Source: CAVZTX01 sp963778375
Lineage (GTDB): Bacteria > Chloroflexota > Ktedonobacteria > Ktedonobacterales > Ktedonobacteraceae
Length of the DNA: 64,000 bases
Reading direction: 5' to 3'
NCBI GenBank assembly: GCA_963778375.1
Contig: CAVZTX010000023.1
Location: 62,001 to 126,000 of the forward strand
In this document: piece by piece, positions 19,326 through 27,257 of the stretch
How positions within the stretch are numbered: the first letter of the stretch is position 1
Layout: the number at the start of each line of letters is the position of its first letter
Position numbers and translations under genes: made by a program
The notes under the pieces: generated by a model
Database searches by the model: none
Seen by the model: only the letters and a program-made list of their open reading frames with translations
Told to the model about the DNA's origin: nothing

Positions 19326-19349
19326 ATAGTTAGTGAAGTTACTAGCTAT
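19326..19349. promoter_or_regulatory. Putative operator overlapping the yceI transcription start
   Basis: An imperfect palindrome: ATAGTTAGTGA and TTACTAGCTAT flank two central bases, with 9 of 11 positions pairing. It begins five bases after the -10 hexamer, where a repressor would block initiation. Palindromes of this size fit MarR- or HxlR-type dimers, but the regulator is not in the immediate neighbourhood. Confidence 0.6.
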
Positions 19350-19384
19350 TTGATAGTATAAGAAAATAGAGGAGGATTTCTCTC

Positions 19385-19930
19385 ATGGCATGGGAAATCG
19401 ATGCAAAGCATTCGCAAGTAACATTTGCAGTAAAGCATATGATGGTAAGTACGGTAAGAGGGCATTTCAACGTTATTCGTGGCAAGCTCGAAATTGATGA
19501 GCAGCACCCCGAAAATTCTTGGGTAGAAGCCGAAGCTGATGCCGCAAGCATAGACACGCGCGATGAAAATCGTGATGGTCACCTGCGCTCGCCCGATTTC
19601 TTCGAAGCAGAAAAGCACCCGACGATTACCTTCAAGAGCACAAAGGTTGAGCAAACTAGCGACCAGGAATATCGCGTAATTGGTAACCTGACGATGCATG
19701 GTGTTACCAAAGAGGTGACCTTCAAAGCAGAATATTCTGGTCAACTCAAGGATATGTATGGGATGCAGCGTGCTGGACTAACTGCGAAAACCGTAATCAA
19801 CCGTAAAGATTTCGATCTGAACTGGAACAAGGCGCTTGAGACCGGCGGCGTTCTGGTGAGCGAAAACGTCACCATTGAAATCGATCTTGCCGCAGTTCGG
19901 CAGCCGGAGACGGTAGCAGCTCAGGTATAA
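19385..19930 (+). CDS. YceI family lipid-binding protein
   Basis: A 181-residue beta-barrel lipocalin-like protein, cytoplasmic because no signal peptide is present. Conserved features are WEIDAKHSQVTFAVKHMMVSTVRGHF at the start, SIDTRDENRDGHLRSPDFFEAEKHP in the middle, and LTMHGVTKEVTF. Members bind isoprenoid or fatty-acid-like molecules and are often induced by stress or organic hydroperoxides. The ATG at 19385 follows AGAGGAGG. It is a single gene with its own consensus promoter, operator-like palindrome and a 21-bp terminator. Confidence 0.92.
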   Translation: MAWEIDAKHSQVTFAVKHMMVSTVRGHFNVIRGKLEIDEQHPENSWVEAEADAASIDTRDENRDGHLRSPDFFEAEKHPTITFKSTKVEQTSDQEYRVIGNLTMHGVTKEVTFKAEYSGQLKDMYGMQRAGLTAKTVINRKDFDLNWNKALETGGVLVSENVTIEIDLAAVRQPETVAAQV

Positions 19931-19946
19931 ATAGCCTGATGAATAT

Positions 19947-19993
19947 AGATAAATTAATGGAGCGACCGCGAAGGTCGCTCCATTAATTTATCT
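19947..19993. terminator. Strong terminator after yceI
   Basis: A perfect 21-bp stem with the five-base loop GCGAA starts 17 bases after the yceI stop. The A-rich lower left arm pairs with a T-rich right arm ending in TTTATCT. Confidence 0.85.
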
Positions 19994-20175
19994 TCCCTGA
20001 ACGCTAACTTCTTGAAATTCTGTTTCGCTCATATACACTCCATTCATTCAAAAAAGATAAATGGCGTAGAAGACCGTAGCAACCTGTTCAAGCGTACAAT
20101 CTATCTCAGGCTCCTTTCAAGATTTGCCCGCCAGACAGGGCTCTTATCATTCCTTCCACATCTCTATGCACAGCA

Positions 20176-20204
20176 TTGCGGCGAGACCTTCTCCACAGTA
20201 TAAT
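20176..20204 (+). promoter_or_regulatory. Likely sigma-70 promoter of the quinone oxidoreductase gene
   Basis: TTGCGG at 20176 and TATAAT at 20199 are separated by 17 bases, 33 bases before the start codon. The -35 is a 4/6 match and the -10 is perfect. Confidence 0.5.
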
Positions 20205-20236
20205 GAAGCATAATCAGCAAAGAAGGAGCTATGGTT

Positions 20237-21214
20237 ATGCGAGCAGTTATTATCACAAAGCCGGGCGGGCCAGAGGTGCTGGAGGTACAGGAGGTCGAGA
20301 CGCCGGAGCCAACAGGTGACCAGGTACGCGTGCGGGTGCGGGCGGCTGGCATCAATCGTGCAGATCTGATACAACGTGCCGGGGGCTATCCTGCTCCGCC
20401 AGGATCACCTGTCGACATTCCAGGAATGGAATTCGCGGGCGAAGTAGATGCTGTTGGACCACTAGTACGAACTTGGAAGCCAGGCCAGCAAGTGATGGGC
20501 CTGGTAGGTGGCGGTGGGCAAGCAGAATATGTCCTTGCGCACGAGGGGTTATTGGTTGAAATTCCCCAAAATCTGGATTTTGTGCAGGCGGCTGGAGTAC
20601 CGGAAGTCTTCATGACTGCCCACGACGCGCTATTTCATCAGGCAGGTCTACAGATGGGCGAGTATGTTTTGATCCACGCGGCAGGCAGTGGAGTAGGCAC
20701 AGCCGCTATTCAACTCGCACATGCCGCTGGTGCAACCGTTTTTGGCACGTCGCGCACACCTGCCAAACTCGAGCAGGCTAAACCACTGGGTCTCGACGTA
20801 GGTCTATCCGATAAGAACTTTGCTGCCGAGGTACATCGCTTAACATCGGGCAAGGGTGTGCATGTCATCATTGATTTTGTTGGCGCTCCGTATCTCGAAC
20901 AGAACCTCCAGGCTTTAGCCTCCTGGGGAAGACTTGTCTTCGTGTCCACAATGGGCGGTGGACAAGCGAATGTAAACCTTGGCATGTTAATGGGCAAACG
21001 TATCTCAATGCGTGGTGCGACGTTGCGCAGTCGCACTCTGGAGGAGAAGTTGGCGGTGATGCGCCGGTTTGCTACAGGTGTGTTGCCATTGTTGGCAAAT
21101 GGGAAGGTAAGGCCGATTATCGAGCAGGTGTACTCGATGGAGGATATTGCTGAGGCGCATAGGGCGATGGGAGACAATCGGAATTTCGGGAAGTTGATTG
21201 TGAAGATGGATTAG
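20237..21214 (+). CDS. NAD(P)H:quinone oxidoreductase, zinc-free alcohol dehydrogenase family (PIG3-like)
   Basis: 325 residues of the medium-chain dehydrogenase family. The GroES-like half carries AAGINRADLIQRAGGYP, typical of the PIG3/TP53I3-type quinone oxidoreductases that lack the zinc ligands. The Rossmann half has the NADPH loop AAGSGVGTAAIQLA (about residue 145) and ends EAHRAMGDNRNFGKLIVKMD. It reduces quinones or related carbonyl compounds with NADPH. The ATG at 20237 lies eight bases after AAGGAG. Its stop overlaps by four bases the end of the convergent comB gene. Confidence 0.9.
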   Translation: MRAVIITKPGGPEVLEVQEVETPEPTGDQVRVRVRAAGINRADLIQRAGGYPAPPGSPVDIPGMEFAGEVDAVGPLVRTWKPGQQVMGLVGGGGQAEYVLAHEGLLVEIPQNLDFVQAAGVPEVFMTAHDALFHQAGLQMGEYVLIHAAGSGVGTAAIQLAHAAGATVFGTSRTPAKLEQAKPLGLDVGLSDKNFAAEVHRLTSGKGVHVIIDFVGAPYLEQNLQALASWGRLVFVSTMGGGQANVNLGMLMGKRISMRGATLRSRTLEEKLAVMRRFATGVLPLLANGKVRPIIEQVYSMEDIAEAHRAMGDNRNFGKLIVKMD

Positions 21215-21969
21215 CCTCTTTCAATCACCAACAATCCCGTCTCATCCTCTTTCCCTACCACCATCGGTACACTCTTGCTCACGCTTGTCTGCATACAGAA
21301 ATATACATCTTCGGGCAGACCACCATCTATCACAGATTTTGCAGACTGGCAATGATCGATGATAATTGGCGGCTTGAAAGCTTCATAAAGCGCAATGGCC
21401 GCCTGGGCGCTTTCATCTGAAAGAATTGCTGGTCCTTGTCGCTGTAACTCCAATACCAGGTAGCCAGCGCAAACGGCATCATCAAGCGCGAAGTATCCAA
21501 ATTCGCCTGAGCAGACAATCGATATATTGCTATCTCGCTCTCTGGCAAGTTCAAGTGCTCGTGCGGTGACAGCTTCAGCATTATAAAGGCATCCGGCAAG
21601 GCGAATTGTATGCTTAGGGCAGGCATAGAAGGCACGTGTGCCGTTGGTAGTGGTGTGAATCAATTCTCGCCCGCTCAGGTCGAGTTGTGAGAACTGGACG
21701 GGCGAGTTGCCATAATCGAAGCCGGGAACGCGCTGAACGTTGCGTTCTCCGCATAAAAGCCGACCGGGGAATTGCTTTGCTCCCTCTCGTGCCTGGTCAA
21801 GATTTCCCGCTACAAAGATACGCGCTGCTCCCTGGTCGAGCATAACAGCCATCGATGTGGTAGCGCGGATGACATCTACCACAATGAAAATGTCATCCGC
21901 GCCGGTTGTTGTTGCTGCCGGTTCCCTGGCGCTGATTTCTGAGGGAGTGAAGAAGATGTTCAGGTGCAA
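21211..21969 (-). CDS. ComB-like 2-phosphosulfolactate phosphatase family protein, copy 1
   Basis: 252 residues with the ComB signature: VVDVIRATTSMAVMLDQGAARI near residue 30, LLCGERNVQRVPGFDYGNSP near 70, and TTTNGTRAFYAC near 105. In methanogens ComB hydrolyses 2-phosphosulfolactate during coenzyme M synthesis; in most bacteria the substrate is unknown. The TTG start lies two bases after the stop of the synthetase gene, implying translational coupling. Copy 2 differs at three residues (His/Tyr in LIHTTT, Ile/Leu in HTIRLA, Gly/Cys before PAIL). Confidence 0.87.
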   Translation of the reverse strand: MHLNIFFTPSEISAREPAATTTGADDIFIVVDVIRATTSMAVMLDQGAARIFVAGNLDQAREGAKQFPGRLLCGERNVQRVPGFDYGNSPVQFSQLDLSGRELIHTTTNGTRAFYACPKHTIRLAGCLYNAEAVTARALELARERDSNISIVCSGEFGYFALDDAVCAGYLVLELQRQGPAILSDESAQAAIALYEAFKPPIIIDHCQSAKSVIDGGLPEDVYFCMQTSVSKSVPMVVGKEDETGLLVIERG

Positions 21970-21971
21970 GC

Positions 21972-23651
21972 TTATTTCCCTAGTTTCTTCTGCCGCTCCA
22001 TCTCGCGCAGCTCCACGCGCCGAATCTTTCCCGAAATGGTCTTGGGGAGCGAATCGACGAATTCAATCTCACGTGGGTATTTATACGGTGCCGTTACTTT
22101 CTTGACGTGCTCCTGCAACTCGCTTGCAAGTGCGGGAGAGGCAGTGTAGCCCGGCGCGAGAATGACGAACGCTTTGACGATCTCACCGCGCATCTCGTCA
22201 GGACTGGCAATGACAGCCGATTCTGCTACGGCGGGATGTTCCTTCAGTGCGCTCTCTACCTCAAATGGGCCGATGCGATAGCCCGCGCTGATAATCACGT
22301 CATCGGCGCGGCCCACGAACCAGAAGTAGCCATCCTCGTCCTTGTAGGCGCGATCTCCGGTAATGTACCATTCGCCACGGATGCAGTTATTGGTGGCTTC
22401 GGGATTGCGCCAGTATTCTCGGAACATCCACGTAGGGCGTTCTGGCTTCACGCGTACGGCTATATCCCCCTCTTTATTGGGTGGTAATTCGCTGCCATCA
22501 TGATCGATGACGCTCACCTCGAATCCCGGCGAGGGTTTGCCCATTGAGCCGGGTTTGACGGTCAGCGGAGGGAAGTTGCCACATAGCAGCACCGTCTCGG
22601 TCTGACCATAGCCATCGCGGATGGTCATGTCCGTTGCATCTTCCCATACCTTGATCACTTCGGGATTGAGTGGCTCCCCTGCGCCGACACAATGACGAAG
22701 CGCTTGAGGTGGGTTGGCCTTCATGTACTTCATTGGCTCATCGAGCACGAGCATACGATAGGCGGTCGGTGGCGCACATAGCGTAGTGATAGGATACTTG
22801 TGCAGCATCTCCAGTGTTTCGAGCGCGTTGAATTTGCCACGCGCATCCTGCATGAACATGGCTGCGCCCATCATCCAGGGGCCAAAAAGATTGCTCCAAG
22901 CAGCCTTTGCCCATCCCATTTCACTCAAATTCCAGTGCAAATCATCCTCGTGCAGGTCGAGCCAGTATTTGCCGGTGATGGTATGGCCGATGGGGTAGCT
23001 GGCGTGAGTGTGCAGCACCATTTTCGGGTAGCCCACAGTGCCGGAGGTGAAATAGACCAGACATGGATCGTCGCTACGGGTTTTAGGCCCAGTAAAATCT
23101 GGCGATGCCTCGTTGACGATCTGATGGTAGTTCGTCCACCACTCGCGTCCTGAGTTGTCAGCATTATCCGCATCAACCAGGATTGGATACTGAATGCTCG
23201 GAGACTCGCTACGCACCTGGTCGAACTTGTAGGAGCCTTCGTTGTCTGTGATGATGGCAACTGCCTCTGCTGCATCGGCGCGGAACTGGATATCCTTCGG
23301 TGTCAACAGGGTCGTGCAGGGAACGGGGATAGCTCCAATTTTCATGAAACCCAGTACGCTCTCCCACCATTCGGGGATGCGGGGCAGCATAACCAGTATG
23401 CGGTCGCCCTTCTTAATGCCTAACTTGGTAAAGGCATTAGCGGCGCGGCTAGAACGCTCGGCAAACTGGGCAAAGGTGATGTTTCGCTCTTCACCGTCTT
23501 GTCCAATCCAGAGCATGGCAAGTTTATTGGGGTCGCTGGCCCATTTGCCAATAACATCAATCGCAAAGTTAAAATATTCGGGGACATCCAGGTGGAAATT
23601 ACGCCGTTCGGCCTCATAGTCGGTCATATGTGGCGTTCTGGTTTGAGTCAT
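21972..23651 (-). CDS. Acyl-CoA synthetase (AMP-forming, medium-chain type), copy 1
   Basis: 559 residues. AMP-binding motifs in order: VYFTSGTVGYPKMV (P-loop, with Val where Thr is common), DGYGQTET, the hinge region ITGDRAYKDEDGYFWFVGRADDVI and the acylating lysine in KTISGKIRR. The closest type is the ACSM-like medium-chain acyl-CoA synthetases, which activate a carboxylic acid to its CoA ester. GGAAGGAG stands nine bases before the ATG. Upstream in the operon is a small AbrB-like gene and downstream a ComB homologue. The protein from copy 2 is identical. Confidence 0.9.
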   Translation of the reverse strand: MTQTRTPHMTDYEAERRNFHLDVPEYFNFAIDVIGKWASDPNKLAMLWIGQDGEERNITFAQFAERSSRAANAFTKLGIKKGDRILVMLPRIPEWWESVLGFMKIGAIPVPCTTLLTPKDIQFRADAAEAVAIITDNEGSYKFDQVRSESPSIQYPILVDADNADNSGREWWTNYHQIVNEASPDFTGPKTRSDDPCLVYFTSGTVGYPKMVLHTHASYPIGHTITGKYWLDLHEDDLHWNLSEMGWAKAAWSNLFGPWMMGAAMFMQDARGKFNALETLEMLHKYPITTLCAPPTAYRMLVLDEPMKYMKANPPQALRHCVGAGEPLNPEVIKVWEDATDMTIRDGYGQTETVLLCGNFPPLTVKPGSMGKPSPGFEVSVIDHDGSELPPNKEGDIAVRVKPERPTWMFREYWRNPEATNNCIRGEWYITGDRAYKDEDGYFWFVGRADDVIISAGYRIGPFEVESALKEHPAVAESAVIASPDEMRGEIVKAFVILAPGYTASPALASELQEHVKKVTAPYKYPREIEFVDSLPKTISGKIRRVELREMERQKKLGK

Positions 23652-23739
23652 GATTCAGGGCTCCTTCCAAGGCAGGCAACATACGATAGTGGTTTTAGTA
23701 TATCGCATGGAGGATGGGAGCGTCGAGGGAGGATGTTCG

Positions 23740-23955
23740 CTAATGATCAGTTAGATAACGATAGCCTTGCTCGTTACGCTCCCAACTCTCGTCAAATGCA
23801 TCGTGCAGGTCGGGTGATAACGGCGGGGGTGTCTTTGCTGGTTGAATCTCAATGGCCAGCAATTGGCCTTCCTGTAGATTTAGGCGTTCCACTTCTTCCT
23901 GTGGAATGGTAACAATGTAGTTGTCTTCTACTTTACGGAGCTTTTGCCAAAACAA
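23740..23955 (-). CDS. AbrB/MazE-like small protein, copy 1
   Basis: 71 residues. The first half (VEDNYIVTIPQEEVERLNLQEGQLLAIEI) has the swapped-hairpin AbrB/SpoVT/MazE pattern, with an IP...V..L.L..G core. The rest is an acidic tail ending in ESWERNEQGYRYLTD, as seen in antitoxin-like relatives. No toxin gene of MazF or VapC type is adjacent; the next gene is the acyl-CoA synthetase. It may be an autoregulator of the operon. Copy 2 is identical at protein level. Confidence 0.7.
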   Translation of the reverse strand: MFWQKLRKVEDNYIVTIPQEEVERLNLQEGQLLAIEIQPAKTPPPLSPDLHDAFDESWERNEQGYRYLTDH

Positions 23956-24035
23956 TGTGTGTCTCCTGCTGAATGCTATACTTCTGCTGTGAATGATCTA
24001 ACAACTCTTGTATGCTGTCAAGTTAGTTTGGAGCA

Positions 24036-24794
24036 TTAGCCTCTTTCAATCACCAACAATCCCGTCTCATCCTCTTTACCTACCACCATCGGTACACTCT
24101 TGCTCACGCTTGTCTGCATACAGAAATATACATCTTCGGGCAGACCACCATCTATCACAGATTTCGCGGACTGGCAATGATCGATGATAATTGGCGGCTT
24201 GAAAGCTTCATAAAGCGCGATGGCTGCCTGCGCGCTTTCATCTGAAAGAATTGCTGGACATTGTCGCTGTAACTCCAATACCAGGTAGCCAGCGCAAACG
24301 GCATCATCGAGCGCGAAGTATCCAAATTCACCTGAGCAGACAATCGAGATATTGCTATCCCGCTCTCTGGCAAGTTCAAGTGCTCGTGCGGTGACAGCTT
24401 CCGCATTATAAAGGCATCCGGCAAGGCGAAGTGTATGCTTAGGGCAGGCATAGAAGGCACGTGTGCCGTTGGTAGTGGTGTAAATCAATTCTCGCCCACT
24501 CAGGTCGAGTTGTGAGAACTGGACGGGCGAGTTGCCATAATCGAAGCCGGGAACGCGCTGAACGTTGCGTTCTCCGCATAAAAGCCGACCGGGGAATTGC
24601 TTTGCGCCCTCCCGTGCCTGGTCAAGATTTCCCGCTACGAAGATACGCGCTGCTCCCTGGTCGAGCATGACGGCCATCGATGTGGTAGCACGGATGACAT
24701 CTACCACAATGAAAATGTCATCCGCGCCGGTTGTTGTTGCTGCCGGTTCCCTGGCGCTGATTTCTGAGGGAGTGAAGAAGATGTTCAGGTGCAA
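24036..24794 (-). CDS. ComB-like 2-phosphosulfolactate phosphatase family protein, copy 2
   Basis: Same length, motifs and TTG start as copy 1, again two bases behind the synthetase gene. Roughly a dozen base differences lie in the first 350 positions, but only three residues change across the protein. Both copies therefore appear to be under selection and probably functional. Confidence 0.87.
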   Translation of the reverse strand: MHLNIFFTPSEISAREPAATTTGADDIFIVVDVIRATTSMAVMLDQGAARIFVAGNLDQAREGAKQFPGRLLCGERNVQRVPGFDYGNSPVQFSQLDLSGRELIYTTTNGTRAFYACPKHTLRLAGCLYNAEAVTARALELARERDSNISIVCSGEFGYFALDDAVCAGYLVLELQRQCPAILSDESAQAAIALYEAFKPPIIIDHCQSAKSVIDGGLPEDVYFCMQTSVSKSVPMVVGKEDETGLLVIERG

Positions 24795-24796
24795 GC

Positions 24797-26476
24797 TTAT
24801 TTCCCTAGTTTCTTCTGCCGCTCCATCTCGCGCAGCTCTACACGGCGTATCTTTCCCGAAATGGTCTTGGGGAGCGAATCGACGAATTCAATCTCACGTG
24901 GGTATTTATACGGTGCAGTTACTTTCTTGACGTGCTCCTGTAGCTCGCTTGCAAGTGCGGGAGAGGCGGTGTAGCCCGGCGCGAGAATAACGAACGCTTT
25001 GACGATCTCACCGCGCATCTCGTCAGGACTGGCAATGACAGCCGATTCTGCTACGGCGGGATGTTCCTTCAGTGCACTCTCTACCTCAAATGGGCCGATG
25101 CGATAGCCCGCGCTGATAATCACGTCATCGGCGCGGCCTACAAACCAGAAGTAGCCGTCCTCGTCCTTGTAGGCGCGGTCTCCGGTAATGTACCATTCGC
25201 CACGAATGCAGTTATTGGTGGCTTCGGGATTGCGCCAGTATTCTCGGAACATCCACGTAGGGCGTTCTGGCTTCACGCGTACGGCTATATCCCCCTCTTT
25301 ATTGGGCGGTAATTCGCTGCCATCATGATCGATGACGCTCACCTCGAATCCCGGCGAGGGTTTGCCCATTGAGCCGGGTTTGACGGTCAGCGGAGGGAAG
25401 TTGCCACATAGCAGCACCGTCTCGGTCTGACCATAGCCGTCACGGATGGTCATGTCCGTTGCATCTTCCCATACCTTGATCACTTCGGGATTGAGTGGCT
25501 CCCCTGCGCCGACACAATGACGAAGCGCTTGAGGTGGGTTGGCCTTCATGTACTTCATTGGCTCATCGAGCACGAGCATACGATAGGCGGTCGGTGGTGC
25601 ACACAGCGTAGTGATAGGATACTTGTGCAGCATCTCCAGTGTTTCGAGCGCGTTGAATTTGCCACGCGCATCCTGCATGAACATGGCTGCACCCATCATC
25701 CAGGGGCCAAAAAGATTGCTCCAAGCAGCCTTTGCCCATCCCATTTCACTCAAATTCCAGTGCAAATCATCCTCGTGCAGGTCGAGCCAGTATTTGCCGG
25801 TGATGGTATGGCCGATGGGGTAGCTGGCGTGAGTGTGCAGCACCATTTTCGGGTAGCCCACAGTGCCGGAGGTGAAATAGACCAGACATGGATCGTCGCT
25901 ACGGGTTTTAGGCCCAGTAAAATCTGGCGATGCCTCGTTGACGATCTGATGGTAGTTCGTCCACCACTCGCGTCCTGAGTTGTCAGCATTATCCGCATCA
26001 ACCAGGATTGGATACTGAATGCTCGGAGACTCGCTACGCACCTGGTCGAACTTGTAGGAGCCTTCGTTGTCTGTGATGATGGCAACTGCCTCTGCTGCAT
26101 CGGCGCGGAACTGGATATCCTTCGGTGTCAACAGGGTCGTGCAGGGAACGGGGATAGCTCCAATTTTCATGAAACCCAGTACGCTCTCCCACCATTCGGG
26201 GATGCGGGGCAGCATAACCAGTATGCGGTCGCCCTTCTTAATGCCTAACTTGGTAAAGGCATTAGCGGCGCGGCTAGAACGCTCGGCAAACTGGGCAAAG
26301 GTGATGTTTCGCTCTTCACCGTCTTGTCCAATCCAGAGCATGGCAAGTTTATTGGGGTCGCTGGCCCATTTGCCAATAACATCAATCGCAAAGTTAAAAT
26401 ATTCGGGGACATCCAGGTGGAAATTACGCCGTTCGGCCTCATAGTCGGTCATATGTGGCGTTCTGGTTTGAGTCAT
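24797..26476 (-). CDS. Acyl-CoA synthetase (AMP-forming, medium-chain type), copy 2
   Basis: Encodes the same 559 residues as copy 1; the observed base differences are silent. The frame is open 19 codons further upstream (to 26533) because of a one-base indel, but the conserved start is the ATG at 26476, with GGAAGGAG eight bases before it. Identical duplicates of an enzyme gene suggest a dosage effect or recent homogenisation. Confidence 0.9.
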   Translation of the reverse strand: MTQTRTPHMTDYEAERRNFHLDVPEYFNFAIDVIGKWASDPNKLAMLWIGQDGEERNITFAQFAERSSRAANAFTKLGIKKGDRILVMLPRIPEWWESVLGFMKIGAIPVPCTTLLTPKDIQFRADAAEAVAIITDNEGSYKFDQVRSESPSIQYPILVDADNADNSGREWWTNYHQIVNEASPDFTGPKTRSDDPCLVYFTSGTVGYPKMVLHTHASYPIGHTITGKYWLDLHEDDLHWNLSEMGWAKAAWSNLFGPWMMGAAMFMQDARGKFNALETLEMLHKYPITTLCAPPTAYRMLVLDEPMKYMKANPPQALRHCVGAGEPLNPEVIKVWEDATDMTIRDGYGQTETVLLCGNFPPLTVKPGSMGKPSPGFEVSVIDHDGSELPPNKEGDIAVRVKPERPTWMFREYWRNPEATNNCIRGEWYITGDRAYKDEDGYFWFVGRADDVIISAGYRIGPFEVESALKEHPAVAESAVIASPDEMRGEIVKAFVILAPGYTASPALASELQEHVKKVTAPYKYPREIEFVDSLPKTISGKIRRVELREMERQKKLGK

Positions 26477-26564
26477 ATTCAGCGCTCCTTCCAAGTGCAG
26501 GCAACATACGATAGTGGTTTTAGTATATCGCATGGGGGATGGGAGCGTCGAGGGAGGATGTTCG

Positions 26565-26780
26565 CTAATGATCAGTTAGATAACGATAGCCTTGCTCGTT
26601 ACGCTCCCAACTCTCGTCAAATGCATCGTGCAGGTCGGGTGATAACGGCGGGGGTGTCTTTGCTGGTTGAATCTCAATGGCCAGCAATTGGCCTTCCTGT
26701 AGATTTAGGCGTTCCACTTCTTCCTGTGGAATGGTAACAATGTAGTTGTCTTCTACTTTACGGAGCTTTTGCCAAAACAA
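26565..26780 (-). CDS. AbrB/MazE-like small protein, copy 2
   Basis: 71 residues identical to copy 1. It is the first gene of the second three-gene unit, and its upstream region is carried within the duplicated DNA, so each unit has its own promoter. Confidence 0.7.
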   Translation of the reverse strand: MFWQKLRKVEDNYIVTIPQEEVERLNLQEGQLLAIEIQPAKTPPPLSPDLHDAFDESWERNEQGYRYLTDH

Positions 26781-26913
26781 TGTGTGTCTCCTGCTGAATG
26801 CTATACTTCTGCTGTGAATGATCTAACAACTCTTGTATGCTGTCAAGTTAGTTTGGAGCGTATTTCGGTACAGACGCTAGTGATGTAGACCCGCTAACAC
26901 CACACGAAAATAG

Positions 26914-27048
26914 CCTTTATCTTGCGCGAATATAAAGGGAGCAGGGCTTATTCTCTATCCTAATGTGGGGCATATCCCTATCATAGAACGGGCTGAGCAG
27001 TTGAATAGGGATGTGCTGGAGTTTCTGGAAGGTCAGGTTCCACTTTAA
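26914..27048 (+). pseudogene. Alpha/beta-hydrolase C-terminal remnant
   Basis: An open segment of about 44 codons ends with LYPNVGHIPIIERAEQLNRDVLEFL. This is the usual end of an alpha/beta hydrolase, with GH of the catalytic histidine and the following E(R)AEQ-N---L-FL helix. No start codon or N-terminal part is present, since an in-frame TAG lies at 26911. It begins shortly after the right end of the tandem duplication, so rearrangement probably removed the rest. Confidence 0.65.
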
Positions 27049-27049
27049 C

Positions 27050-27235
27050 TTAGCACCTGATCAATGTAACCCTCATACGTGTAATATAGGTCAGGCATTC
27101 TTCCCTTGTCCCACGTTTGTAGGTATCTCTCCATCCGAAGGGAATCTTTCGGTTTGTCAGCCATAGCGAATACTCAGCATTATAATTTTTGATGACCATA
27201 TACGTTTTCGTATCTTCCTTGCTATCTTCGTTCAT
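27050..27235 (-). CDS. MbtH-like protein (atypical C-terminus)
   Basis: 61 residues. The pattern YMVIKN--AEYSLW---RKIPFGWRDTYKRGTREECLTYI matches MbtH proteins: an N-Q/E-YSLW strand, IP-GW, and a CL-YI helix. MbtH proteins bind and activate adenylation domains of non-ribosomal peptide synthetases. The usual WTDMRP at the end is reduced to MRVTLIR, losing the third conserved tryptophan. It follows the methyltransferase gene by 22 bases on the same strand. No NRPS gene is in the window, so its partner must be elsewhere or it is a relic. Confidence 0.6.
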   Translation of the reverse strand: MNEDSKEDTKTYMVIKNYNAEYSLWLTNRKIPFGWRDTYKRGTREECLTYITRMRVTLIRC

Positions 27236-27257
27236 ACTCTATCTCATCAGTTCCAAT

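Larger units (their letters stand above)
21210..24034. repeat. Tandem duplication, copy 1 (2,825 bp)
   Basis: This unit and the one at 24035-26859 are direct, abutting and of identical length, with matching ends. Each holds the same three leftward genes. Nucleotide differences are spread over the left part (comB and the 3' half of the synthetase gene) and nearly absent from about 22866 to 23640. Two compensating single-base indels lie just upstream of the synthetase start. Confidence 0.97.
24035..26859. repeat. Tandem duplication, copy 2 (2,825 bp)
   Basis: Direct copy of 21210-24034. Homology starts at ATTAGCCTC and ends at GTTTGGAGC, after which the sequence (GTATTTCGG) is unrelated to the start of the unit. 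Confidence 0.97.

Noticed and set aside
23740..23955. Toxin-antitoxin system
   Set aside because: The AbrB/MazE-like gene has no toxin partner; the adjacent gene is an acyl-CoA synthetase.
26477..26533. N-terminal extension of the second acyl-CoA synthetase
   Set aside because: It arises only from a one-base indel relative to copy 1; the conserved start and its ribosome-binding site are at 26476.
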